A stretch of DNA of 64,000 nucleotides, from NCBI GenBank assembly GCA_026018925.1, contig JAKSZU010000320.1:1-64000 (forward strand), given 5' to 3'. A program made the position numbers and the translations under genes. The notes under the pieces were generated by a model. The model was not told the DNA's origin and did no database searches. It saw only the letters and a list, made by a program, of their open reading frames with translations. Origin of the DNA: Tupaia tana (Eukaryota; Chordata; Mammalia; Scandentia; Tupaiidae). This document shows positions 53,913-64,000 of the stretch, in pieces; within the stretch, counting starts at the first letter, position 1, and the number at the start of each line of letters is the position of its first letter.

Positions 53913-56900
53913 TCTCTTCTGACAAAATAGGCTTTAAAACAAAAAGTGTCCGAAGAGACAAAGAAGGGCACTATATCATAGTAAAAGGCTCTATAGATCA
54001 AGAAGATATAACGCTTATTAATATCTATGCCCCTAACACAGGAGCACCCAAATATGTGAAGGAAAGATTGTTAGATCTGAAAGGGGAGATAGACTGCAAC
54101 ACACTAATTGTTGGAGATCTCAACACCGCATTATCCCCTCTGGACAGATCATCTAGGCAAAAAATAGGTAGAGAGATCAAGGACCTAAATGATACCATAA
54201 ATCAATTGGACTTAACAGACATCTATAGAACTTTCCACCCAAAAACCACAAAATATAGTTTTTTCTCACCCCGACATGGAACTTTCTCGAAGATTGACCA
54301 CATCATAGGACACAAAGCAAGCCTCTGCAGATTCAGAGGCATAGAAACTATTTCCAGCATCTTCTCTGACCATGATGGAATTAAACTCGAGTTTAATTTC
54401 AAGAGAAATCCTCAAAAATACCTAAAAACATGGAAACTAAATAACCTACTCCTGAATGACTCCACTATTACCGAAGAAATAAAGTCCGAAATCAAAAGAT
54501 TCATGGAAGCCAATGACAATGAAGATACAAGTTTCCATAATCTTTGGGACACTGCCAAAGCAGTCATAAGAGGGAAGTTCATAGCAATTAGTGCACATAA
54601 GAGGAAGACAGAGAAAAGGCTAATGGATCACCTAACATCAAGCCTTAGAGAATTGGAAAAGCAACAGCAAAAAAATCCAAAAAATTACAGGAGAAAGGAA
54701 ATAATAAAGATCCGAGCAGAAATAAATGAAATAGAAAATAAACGTACTATACAGAAAGTAAGTGAAAGCAAAAGCTGGTTCTTTGAAAGGATAAACAAAA
54801 TTGATACCCCACTAGCGAGACTTATTAAGAAGAAGAGAGAAAGGAACCAGGTGAATCAAATCTGCAATGAGGCTGGTAACATAACAACAGACATAGTAGA
54901 AATTCAAAACATCATTAGAGGATACTTTGAACATCTATACGCTAAGAAACAAGATAATCTGGATGAGATGGACAAATTCCTGGACAAATATAATCTACCA
55001 AGAATGAGCCAGGAAGAAATAGAAAGTCTGAATAGGCCCATAACAAGCCAGGAGATTGAATCAGTAATAAGTAACCTCCCAACAAAGAAAAGCCCTGGCC
55101 CCGATGGATTCACCTCTGAATTCTACAAAACTTTCAAAGAAGAGTTAACTCCCATTCTGCTCAAATTATTTCTAAAGATCCAAAAGGGTGAATCTCTCCC
55201 TAATTCATTCTATGAAGCCTCTGTCACCCTCATCCTCAAAACAGATAAGGACAGGACAAGGAAGGAAAACTATAGACCAATATCTCTGATGAACATAGAC
55301 TCAAAGATTCTCAACAAGATACTAGCAAATCGTATTCAACAACTTATACAGAAGATCATACACCATGATCAGGTAGGCTTTATTCCAGGAATGCAAGGTT
55401 GGTTCAACATACGCAAAACCATAAATGTAATACACCATATTAATAGGAGGAAAGACAAAAACCATATGGTCATATCGATTGATGCAGAAAAAGCATTTGA
55501 TAAGATACAACATCCCTTCATGATCAAGACTCTTAGCAAAATTGGCATAGAAGGGCCATTTCTCAATACAATAAAAGCCATCTATGAAAAACCCATAGCG
55601 AACATCATCCTGAATGGAGGAAAGCTGAAAGCTTTCCCACTAAACACAGGAACAAGATAAGGATGCCCACTTTCTCCTCTCCTTTTCAATATAGTACTGG
55701 AAGTCCTCGCCAACGCAATCAGAAAAGAGGAAAAATTAAAGGGCATTCGAATAGGAAAAGAAGAGGTGAAACTCTCTATTTGCAGATGACATGATTGTAT
55801 ACATAGAAGACCCAATGGTCTCCATGGAAAAACTACTGGAAGTAATACATGAATTCAGTAAAGTGGCAGGATATAAAATCAATATACAGAAATCGATAGC
55901 ATTTCTATATACGAATAAAAGACAGACTGAGATAGAACTGAAAAAAGTTATTCCGTTTACCATAGCCACTAAAAGTATAAGATATTTAGGAATAAATCTA
56001 ACCAAAGAAGTTAAAGACCTACAGAAGGAAAACTATGAGAAGCTAAAAAAAGAAATTGAAAATGGCACAAAAAAATGGAAGGACATCCCATGTTCATGGA
56101 TTGGAAGAGTTAATATAATGAAAATGGCAATTCTACCCAAATTAATCTACCTATTTAATGCAATGCCAATCAAAGTACCAGACACATTCTTCACAGATCT
56201 AGAAAAGACAATCTTAAAATTTGTCTGGAATCATAAAAGACCCCGTATTGCCAAAGCACTTCTACACAAGAAGAATGGAGTGGGTGGCATCTCAATCCCC
56301 GATCCAAAAATATATTACAAAGCTGTGGTAATAAAGACAGCATGGTATTGGCACAGAAACAGACATGTGGACCAATGGAACAGAATAGAGTCCCCAGAAA
56401 TAAGTGCCCAAACATACAGTCAACTGATCTTTGACAAGGGGTACCAGTCAATCCAGTGGGAAAATGAAAGCCTCTTCAGCAAGTGGTGCTGGAGAAACTG
56501 GACTTCCACTTGCAGAAAGATGAATCTGAACCCCTACCTCTCTCCTTTGACAAGAATCAAGTCAAGGTGGATCAAGGATCTAAATCTAAGACCTCAAACT
56601 ATAAAGCTGCTCCTGGAGAATGCCGGGGAAACTCTGGGAGACATTGGTGTAGGGAAAGACTTCCTAAAGAAGACCCTCAAAGCAGAGTCCATCGTCCACA
56701 AAATAGACAAGTGGGATTACATCAGACTAAGAAGTTTCTGCATGGCCAAAGACACAGTAGTTAGTGTGAATCGACAGCCCTCAGAATGGGAAAATATTTT
56801 TGTAAATGTTGCATCAGATAAGGGACTGATAACCAGAATACACAAGGAACTAAAAAAGGTGTTTGGAAAAAAGATGATCAACCCTATTAAAAAATGGGAG

Positions 56901-57527
56901 AAGGAGATGAAGAAAACACTCTCTAAAGATGACATACGAATGGCCAAAAGGCATATGAAAAAATGTTCAACCTCCCTCATCGTAAGGGAAATGCAGATAA
57001 AAACAACAATGAGGTACCACCTAACCCCAGTCAGATTGTCTAATATTAAAAAAACAAAAAATGATAAGTGTTGGCGGGGGTGTGGTGAAAGGGGAACTCT
57101 TTTACACTGCTGGTGGGAATGTAGATTGGTCCAACCACTGTGGAGAATAATTTGGAGATTCCTCAAAAATCTACAGATAGACCTGCCATATGATCCAGAG
57201 ATCCCACTCCTCGGTATCTACCCAAAGGACAGAAGAATTCTTCATTGGAAAAGTGCTTGCACATCGATGTTTATTGCGGCACTATTCACAATTGCTAAGT
57301 CATGGAACCAACCCAGATGCCCCCGTATGGAGGAATGGATTGAAAAACTGTGGCACATATACTCTGTGGAATACTACTCAGCCATAAAAACCAACAGAGC
57401 CCTGGCTTTTGACAGAAAGTGGAAGAATATGGAAGATGTACTGCTGAGTGAGGCAAGCCAGGCTATGAAGGAGAGACATTGTATGTCCCCACTTAACATA
57501 TACCGTTTGTCTGCATTCTATGTCTGA
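53913..57527 (+). pseudogene. L1 ORF2 (endonuclease-reverse transcriptase), two lesions
   Basis: ORF2 protein nicks DNA and reverse-transcribes at the target. Seen in order: endonuclease ('[20 protein letters not shown]', '[13 protein letters not shown]' with catalytic-type Asp/Asn, '[12 protein letters not shown]'), linker, RT ('[14 protein letters not shown]', '[20 protein letters not shown]', '[19 protein letters not shown]', '[17 protein letters not shown]'), then the Cys-rich C-terminus ('[19 protein letters not shown]', ~57066). Lesions: a TAA at 55658-55660 where this family normally has a Gln codon just before 'GCPLSP', and a ~2 nt loss near 55775-55785, just at the RT active-site 'FADD' codons. 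Both downstream frames are otherwise open to 57527. Upstream codons 53834-53912 in this frame belong to the inverted segment and are not ORF2. Confidence 0.93.
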
Positions 57528-57799
57528 AACTGATTGACTAACAGTTGAACAAACACAAGAGATGGGTGTGAATGTCAGATGAGGTGTATGTGGAGGAGTG
57601 GGGCCCAACGAAAGACATTTGGAGAAGGGATACAGAGGTAGAGCATTGACGGGATGGGGAGGTGTGGTGTTATCTGTTGAAGATATTTCGATCAACGGGT
57701 CTGGGGAGAAATGTTCACATATCGAAATGGTCTCATTGTAAGCCAAACAATATGATTGAAAGTATATACAAAAATAAATAAATTAATTAATAAAAAAAA
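57528..57799 (+). other. 3'UTR and tail of the twin-primed L1
   Basis: Short (~240 bp) 3'UTR with 'TTATCTGTTGAAGATATTTC' and 'AACAATATGATTGAAAGTAT', then AAATAAATAAATTAATT and A10. Single module, unlike the longer L1 ends at 41.7 and 47.4 kb. Confidence 0.85.
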
Positions 57800-57817
57800 A
57801 AGGTTTCTAGTAGATGA

Positions 57818-58110
57818 GTAGATCTCAGCTAGTGGAAATCACTCAAAAAGTTTTTATGGATGAGAGCCCATGGAGGACAAACAGACTAAAAGGACTTCTA
57901 GAGCTATAGTTGTCATGGTAGGAGAAATGAATATGGAGGAAATACCATTGGTAGAGGATAGGAAGAAATTTAAAGTGCCCTCTGCAATAGATCAATGCAG
58001 GTGTTGCAGCAAGAAATGACACTGTGCAAAGGATTGACCAGAGAATAAGCAAGAATGGGAAAGTAAAATTATAAATTTAGGAAAAGATTGACAGGGCTAG
58101 GGCTCTTTTC
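57818..58110 (+). pseudogene. gag nucleocapsid remains, right of L1
   Basis: Continues capsid end sequence, then a single zinc knuckle at ~57995-58033: Cys-x2-Cys, a stop in place of the residue before His, His and 'CAKD' with the last Cys lost to TGA. One knuckle fits gammaretroviral gag. Confidence 0.75.
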
Positions 58111-58306
58111 CTGTAAACTCCCAGAAGCCCACAGTGACTTTGAGGATAGGGGGCAAGACTGTAGATTTCCTGGTTGATACTGGTGTAGCTTACTCTGTTT
58201 TGACCAAACCCATGGAATCTATCACTAAGGAAAAGATCTCCATCCAAGGAGAAGAGCTACAGGCCAGAACACCCTCTGCCCTTGCACATCAGAAAGAACT
58301 GTAGAC
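58111..58306 (+). pseudogene. pro (aspartic protease) remains
   Basis: The active-site triad DTG is intact at 58176-58184 within 'TVDFLVDTGVAYSVLT'. Frameshifts and a TAG at ~58283 break the rest. Confidence 0.8.
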
Positions 58307-59280
58307 ATGGGACAAAACACTGTGACTAACTTCCTTCTATTTATCCCTGTGTGCCCTTATCAACTGATGGGACAAGATCTCCTTCATAAACTAAAGGTTA
58401 CTATTTCATTCTCTGAGGAGGAAGCCAGTCTTCCTCCAGTAGTTGTACAGCTGTTAGCCACAGCTACTCTAGTTCAGGTAAAACAATGCCTCATGAGCCT
58501 GGCAGTACAAAAGGGAATTGCAGTACATATGAGCCGACTATGTCAAGCAGGAATCCTAGTCCCTTGCCAGTCTCCCTGGAATACTCCTTTGCTTCCTGTC
58601 CTGAAACCAGGAACACATGACTATCACCCAGTTCAGGATTTTAGAGAGGTGAATGAATGGGTAGAGATTATACATCCAACAGTACCTAACACATATATTC
58701 TTCTAAGTCTCCTCTTCCCAAGTCAACACTTTCACACAATCCTGGACTTAAAGGATACTTTTTTCAGCATTCCTCTGGCTCCTGTAAAACAACCTATCTT
58801 TGCCTTTGAATGGACAGACCTGGAGGAAGGATATTCTGGGCCATTAACCTGATGTAGGTTGCCTCAGTGTTTTAAAAAACTCAACTACCTTGCATGAGTG
58901 CACTCTTGAAGCCCTTCTGGATAGCCCACACTGACTGCAGTATCCTTCAGTATATTGAGGACCTTCTCCTTGCTTTGGAGGATAAAGGAACCAGAAGGAA
59001 GGTGACTAAGAAATTTTAAACATCCAACAAGAAGAGCTGGGTTATTGAATCTCTGCAAAAAAGGCCCAGCTATGTCACCAGATGATGACCTACCTTGGAT
59101 ATTATATCCAGGAAGGTAAACGGACTTTGTCATCAGGCTGTATTGAGACAATTTTATGCATAAGTCCACCAAAAACTAAGAAGGAAATTCAGGGGTTTCT
59201 AAGGGCATTAGGGTATTGCCACCTATCGATCCCAAGGTTTGTTGAAATACCCAGAGCCCTGGTTTGGACTGAGACATAAC
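58307..59280 (+). pseudogene. pol reverse transcriptase remains
   Basis: The 181-codon frame 58307-58852 covers the RT fingers/palm: 'GILVPCQSPWNTPLLPVLKP', 'VQDFREVNEWV' and 'TILDLKDTFFSIPLAP' with the first catalytic Asp. After a stop, the polymerase active site at 58951-58962 reads Tyr-Ile-Glu-Asp, i.e. the first Asp of the usual Y-x-D-D is Glu. 'PPKTKKEIQGFLRALGYCHL' (59167) marks the thumb/connection. Dead by stops and by this change. Confidence 0.85.
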
Positions 59281-60200
59281 AAAATCTTTTGAGGACCTGA
59301 AACAGGCTCTGATATCAGCACCAGCCCAGGCCCTTCCAGACATCACTATGCCATTCCATCTCTTTATAGATGAGAAAAAAGGAATAGGTAAGTGTGTCCT
59401 AGCCCAGTCCCAGAGACCCTGGAAATGGCCAGTACCGTACCTGTCCAAGAGACTTGATCTATCCACCACTGGATGACCTGCCTGCCTCCAAGAAGTAGTT
59501 ACCACTGCCTTGCTGGTAAAAGAGGCTGATAAGCTAACCCTGGGGCAAGAATTGATTCTTACAACTCCTCGTGCCATTGAGGAGCTTCTTTGAGCCACAC
59601 CTAAAAAATAGATATCAAATGCCTGTATAACTCAGTATCAACCTCTCTTGTTATATCAATCTCAGATTAGATTCCAGAAGATTGCAGCTTTGAATCCTGC
59701 TACGCAGCTCCCAGATGGTGGCCTCAAAGAACCAGTGCACGGATGTCTTGATGTAATCAATGTAAAACAGTCCACTAGACTAGATTTAAAGGATGAGTCA
59801 TTGTTCTTGGTGAATGAAACCTTGTTCACCCACGGTAGCAGCTCCATGGAAGATGGAGTCAGGTATGCAGGAGTGGCAGTGGTAATAATGGAATGGACCA
59901 TGTGGTCGCAATCCCTGAGCTGAGGGACATCGGCTCAAAAGGAAGAACTTCTTGGCTTAACCCAGGCTTTGAGGTGGGCAAAAGGCAAGACTGTGACCAT
60001 TTATACTGATAGTCAATATGCCTGTACTTCTGCCCATGTCCATGGGCCATCTATCAGGAGACAGGACTGACCTCTGCAGGGAAAAAGCATTAAAAGTAAA
60101 GAAGAAATTTTGGCTGTCTGGTAAGCCTTTTGGCTTCCCAAAGCAGTGGCCACTGTGCATTGCAAAGGCCATCAAAAAGGAGATTCACCAGAGGCTCAAA
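59281..60200 (+). pseudogene. pol connection and RNase H remains
   Basis: Connection text 'FHLFIDEKKGIGKCVLAQ' is visible near 59355-59400. RNase H: 'LFTHGSSSMEDGVRYAGVAV' (59823-59880), where the family's first catalytic Asp is replaced by His; 'TVTIYTDSQYA' (59992) keeps a later Asp. Stops throughout. Confidence 0.8.
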
Positions 60201-60379
60201 GAAATAAAACTGCTGACCCAGCAGCCGGAAAGGCTGCCCTAAAACCAGTGGGGCCCCAGAAAGTCTTAGTCACAATGCCTGGCCCAGGTCTACCAGCTTT
60301 GCCTACATATACTAAGGTTAAAGAAAAACCTGCTGAAGAGCATCAAGCAACCAAAGAGTCATCGGGATGGTTTAGATTA

Positions 60380-61375
60380 CGAGATTATAGGTTGATCATC
60401 CCTTAGGCCCTGGGGAGGACAATAATAGATCAGCTGCACAGGAGAATTCATTTGGGAAAAACTAAACTACATGTAGTCTTCAATGTAAGTACTTCATCAG
60501 CAGGTTAGGTGAACTAGTGAACAATGCCATCTCCAGGTGTGTCACCTGTGCTCAGGAAAATGCAAAGCAGTCAGAGTAGACCCCATTAGGATTTAGATCA
60601 AAGGGAAGATCCCCTGGGGAACAATGGAGGCAGATGTTACAAAAATCAAGCATTCACCAAATGGATATAAATATCTTCTAGTTTTCATTGACACTTTTTC
60701 AGGATGGGTCAAGACCTTCCCCACAAAATCTGAGACAGCTGTAACTGTTACTAAAATGCTATTCAAACAACTAATTCTTAGATTTCAGTTACCTAGAATG
60801 AGTCAGACAATGGACCTGCTTTGGTTGCAAAAATATCAAAAGACCTAGCCAAAATGTCAAATATTATTTGGAAATTACCTTGTGCCTACCAGCCCCAGAG
60901 TACAGGGCAGGTAGAATGAATAAATAAGACCCTAAATGAGACCTTGACTGAGCTAACTCTAGAAACTGGAGAAGGTTGGGTACTGCCTCTCTCCTTAGCC
61001 ATTTTGTGGGTCAGATGAACACCATATAGGGAAGAATTAACCCCATGTGAAATTATGTTTGGGAGACCCCCTCCACTTTCCCCCTGGTTTTATGAAGAAA
61101 TAAAATCTGAGACCTATATCTGTACATTACTCAGGCTGTTGCAGGCTCTTGACCCCAGCCAGAAGGCCATTATCCACTGTGTTCAGGACACCTTGCCAAT
61201 TCCTTCATTGGATCCAGTGTACTTGTTTCAGCCTGGAAACTCAGTGTGGGTCAAGAAGCTCACAAACCAGAAATTGGTACCAAATTGGGAGGGACTTTAT
61301 ACAGTCATACTCACCACCCCGACAACTGTCAAGGTCAACGGCCTTCCAGCCTGGATACATCAGTCTTAGGTAAAG
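60380..61375 (+). pseudogene. pol integrase remains
   Basis: N-terminal zinc domain pieces ('RIHLGKTKLHV', 60442; 'CVTCAQENAK', 60542), catalytic core start 'EADVTKIKHSPNGYKYLLVF IDTFSGW' (from 60627, with the two Asp of the core), core end '[10 protein letters not shown]' followed by TGA (60890-60920, catalytic Glu kept), and the C-terminal domain open at 61055-61369. The second core block is frameshifted. Confidence 0.85.
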
Positions 61376-61529
61376 TCAGAGAAGTCAATATGGCAAGTCC
61401 AAGATTTCCAAGATCCCCTCAAGTTAAGGCTGTCCCACACCTCCTGACCACTCTTTCTCTTAATGAGGACTGAAGGATTAGACTAGACATAGGAATTCTG
61501 GAACAGGGATAAGAAAATGTTAAATAATA

Positions 61530-63110
61530 CGAATTTATCTGAGGGTGCCATCTCACTTTATGTTGACATCTGTGATCTCTTTCTGATTGAGTCCAGCTTT
61601 CAATATGGTGGGTGAGGAGGGCTGGAGCTGATTTTAAGTAGGCCTGTTTGTCTGGGGACTGGGAAAAAGGATGGACTTTTGGAGAATTTTATATTTTTCT
61701 GAGTCAGAGAAAGCAAGATACTCATTGCCTTTCTAACAATAATTATAATTGTCTCTATTGGAATTATGAATTATTAGTATTAGTGACCCTAGGATATAAT
61801 GCTCCCTGGCAGCCTGAGCCTTGATCTAGTTGTAAGAATACAAAGGCTCCCAGTGCCACCAAAAGAACTTGTGATCCCCTGAGTATTTCCATCCTAAATC
61901 CCACTGACCCCAATTGGTTTACAGGTCATACCTAAGGAATACATTACTATGTCACAGGAAAGGTCCCCAAAACATTTTTCACAGTCTAAAAGTGAATCTT
62001 ACAGAAATAAAGAACCCTATTAGAGTCTTTTACATATTTAGTTGAACAGAACACTTTGCCTCAAGCACCACCAACTCGACAGCCCAACAAACCCAATACT
62101 GCATTCTCCTTGACAACTTCAGCACCTCCCGGTATTTCTCATATGGCTACTCTTACAAAAGTACATCACCTTCTCAACTCCTCCCAGCCCAAAATGGCAA
62201 GAGATTGTTGGCTATGTTTATATAAGGCACCCCATTTGCTATTGGAACTCACGCCAGGCATGAGTTCCCTCTAAACCACACTACCAAGATATGTGTAATC
62301 AACTTTTCTCATTCAACATTAGGAGTTATTTAGGGTGCTGGAACTTGGTAAATCAGACCCTTAAAAATTCTACTTATTTGCAATTTTGTAATTCTACTTA
62401 TTTTGTTAGTGATACTGAGATTAATTATCAGGCCTCCAATTTTACTTGGTGGGCTTGCACAAATGGTCTATCATGAAATATTTCAACTCCTCAGGTGAAG
62501 TTTTGTGTTCTTGTCCAGATTTTCTCCCAGATTTCAGTGTATCCTGGAGAGGCAGATTAAAACATATTACCTCTACCTTTAATCAGGACACATCAAAACC
62601 AAATCCCCATTCTACTATCTGCTTGTGGGTCGTGGTATTGCAGGGTCTGCCACTATAGAAACCCCAGCTTTCATTCAAAGGGACCAACACTTACAAGAAT
62701 TGTCTAGACTTATAGATACTGACCTAGTTTTATTAGAGAAATTTGTGTCCTATCTACAAGAACAGGTAAATTCATTAGCAGAGTTTGTCTTACAAAATAG
62801 AAGAGGGCTTGACTTTTTGTTTCTCAGACGAGGTGACTTCTACATAGCTTTGGGGGAAAATTGTTCTGCATACACAAATGAATCTGGAATTATTCAATAT
62901 AGTTTGTGCAAAGTTTGAGAACACCTCAAGCAATGGGAACCACCAAGAGAACAGTCCAAAAGTCGATTCCAATAGATGTTTGACTGGCCCCCAGTGAACT
63001 ACTTTATTGTCAACAATAGCTGAACTGATATTATGATTACTTTTGGATTATTGATTGGAACATTTCTCCTTTAGATCCTGATACAGTTTATTCAACAGAG
63101 AATAAATTAG
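61530..63110 (+). pseudogene. env remains (surface and transmembrane subunits)
   Basis: Surface subunit pieces lie at 61560-62620 with Asn-x-Ser/Thr sites and Cys-rich text but many stops. The transmembrane subunit frame 62625-62918 (97 codons) holds a heptad region and the 'LQNRRGLD' segment (62790-62813) typical of gamma-type Env, with later cysteines partly lost ('ENCSAYTN'). The membrane-spanning region after 62990 is frameshifted. No Env can be produced. Confidence 0.8.
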
Positions 63111-63185
63111 GTAAATCTTCTGGTATCAAGAGAAAATTATCAACTCACTGTAATGAGTCAAGGATTTGATTCAGTTCCCTCAAAA

Positions 63186-63196
63186 CCAGTGGGGAA
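63186..63196 (+). other. Polypurine tract remnant
   Basis: CCAGTGGGGAA directly before the 3' LTR occupies the expected place of the plus-strand primer; it is purine-rich but interrupted. Confidence 0.5.
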
Positions 63197-63702
63197 TGAA
63201 GCAGGTGCACCTCCATCTTCTGATGCACCTCCGTCTTGGTTTCCTAGTTAAATATTAAAAGTCTCCTCCTTCCTTAAGAGAAGTAAAATTCCTTTACCCC
63301 TGCCCTAAACCTCCACACCTTAAGATGTCCCATGATGATATAACAACAATAAACAAACCCATTTGCCCTGAACCATAGAGGTCATTAAGATTTTATTATG
63401 TTCAGATAGAGATGGAAAGTACCCTTAGGAATAATTAACTTGCTTGTTTTGCTTCTGTAAACTGCTTCTGCATTGTAAGTACCTACCTCCTACCCACCAT
63501 ACCTTGTTCTTGTAATCTCCATGTCTAACCAGAAAAAAAAAATGTGATTTTTTGCCTTTATAAACACTCCTCACCTTCCACTAGGGGCTGTGGGGTTTTT
63601 GAGAGAAAGGATTCCCCCCATATGTCGCTAGCTTAATCAATAAAACTAATAATTTGGCTATGTCTGGATGTTCTCTTATTACTCACTGATTAGATTATAA
63701 TA
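63197..63702 (+). repeat. 3' LTR of gamma-type ERV
   Basis: 506 bp, TGAAGCAGGTGC...GATTATAATA (terminal CA mutated to TA). TTTATAAACACTCC (~63557) and AATAAAACTAATAAT (63639) correspond to the promoter and polyadenylation parts of the 5' copy. Confidence 0.9.
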
Positions 63703-63781
63703 CTGATTTAATTGTTTATGAATCTGTCATGGCACTAGTAGGAGTGCCATTTAGTAGACAAATATGTTGAAATTAGGGTTG

Positions 63782-64000
63782 CGAGACCAGAAAATGATGT
63801 AGTTACATCACTGGATTCACATGGCCAACTGCAGTCCTAGTCCCAGAACTGATGGCTTGAAAATTATGTAGGGTGCATGTGCATGAATGCCTGGATCCAA
63901 GAATGTGAATGAAGAAGGGATTGCAGTGTAGTCATTTCCCCCTTGAGGGTGATTTCTCACTTCCCCTCTCACTGTGTCTATTTGTCTTTCTCTCCAGTTG
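63782..64000 (+). mobile_element. SINE running off the window
   Basis: GCGAGACCAGAAAATGATGT head, then the usual body and pyrimidine block; the 3' end is beyond base 64000. Confidence 0.8.

Larger units (their letters stand above)
52504..57799 (+). mobile_element. L1 with inverted 5' part (twin priming) inside ERV gag
   Basis: Flanked by a perfect 18 bp duplication AAGGTTTCTAGTAGATGA (52486-52503 and 57800-57817). Segment 52504-~53912 is inverted: read on the minus strand it gives the end of the 5'UTR, ORF1 and the first part of ORF2. Segment ~53913-57799 is sense and gives the rest of ORF2, the 3'UTR and A-tail. The two halves meet almost without loss in ORF2: the inverted half ends in codons for 'QKGAG', the sense half starts at 'SDKIGFK'; in the L1 at 20.56 kb these are only a dozen bases apart. 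This is the structure known from twin-primed reverse transcription. It is the best preserved L1 here. Confidence 0.95.
48755..63702 (+). mobile_element. Gammaretrovirus-like (class I) provirus, degenerate
   Basis: Paired LTRs (48755-49271 and 63197-63702) enclose, in order, a Gln-like primer site, leader, gag, protease, RT, RNase H, integrase and env remains, all on +. Without the 5.3 kb L1 inserted in gag, the provirus is ~9.6 kb, normal for class I ERVs. Class is shown by the single nucleocapsid knuckle, the integrase C-terminal text ('LYTVILTTPTTVKVNG', 61296) and the env transmembrane subunit motif 'LQNRRGLD'. Every gene has stops and frameshifts. The flanking tetranucleotides (CTAG before, CTGA after) do not match well, so the target duplication has decayed or the copy was rearranged. 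Confidence 0.9.

Noticed and set aside
62625-62918. Intact captured env (syncytin-like) gene
   Set aside because: Only a 97-codon piece of the transmembrane subunit is open; the surface subunit and membrane anchor are broken by stops and shifts.

Overview
The window reads as intergenic or intronic DNA of a placental mammal. It is AT-rich, has no intact host gene, and is packed with LINE-1 (L1), a tRNA-derived SINE family, relic LINE-2 and MIR, and two endogenous retroviruses (ERVs). I do not recognise the SINE family as one of the order-specific families I know (not Alu, B1/B2, rabbit C, bat VES, horse ERE or hedgehog ERI), so I leave the order open. All calls come from reading the sequence; nothing was aligned by software.

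Layout. 1-11.4 kb: fragments of old L1, a dozen SINEs and a processed pseudogene of RPAP3. 11.5-25.7 kb: one large L1-type insertion on the + strand. It starts with a G+C-rich array of ~151-167 bp tandem 5'UTR monomers, continues through ORF1 and a decayed ORF2, and runs directly into a HAL1-like (half-L1) unit. A minus-strand class II (betaretrovirus/IAP-like) provirus sits inside the monomer array. 25.7-35 kb: LINE-2, a 3' L1 fragment split by a second HAL1-like copy, then a third HAL1-like copy with clear target-site duplications. 35-48.7 kb: unrecognised sequence, many SINEs, two L1 fragments in opposite orientation, and a G+C-richer block without a known match. 48.75-63.7 kb: a plus-strand gammaretrovirus-like provirus with paired LTRs, Gln-like primer site and gag-pro-pol-env remains. 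Its gag is interrupted by a 5.3 kb L1 whose 5' quarter is inverted (twin priming), flanked by a perfect 18 bp duplication. 63.8-64 kb: a SINE running off the end.

How the parts relate. The active machinery is presumably L1 ORF2 protein acting in cis on L1 and in trans on the SINE, on the RPAP3 transcript and on the HAL1-like units, which keep ORF1 and an L1-type 3' end but lack ORF2. The nesting gives a relative order: old L1/L2/MIR, then the ERVs and HAL1-like copies, then the twin-primed L1 and the youngest CpG-rich SINEs, which sit inside L1, HAL1-like and ERV sequence with near-perfect target duplications.

The most interesting material is the HAL1-like family (three copies, two sharing the same first nucleotide, one apparently lacking an intron-like 5'UTR segment, one carrying extra 3' sequence inside its duplications) and the monomeric L1 promoter array split by a retrovirus.
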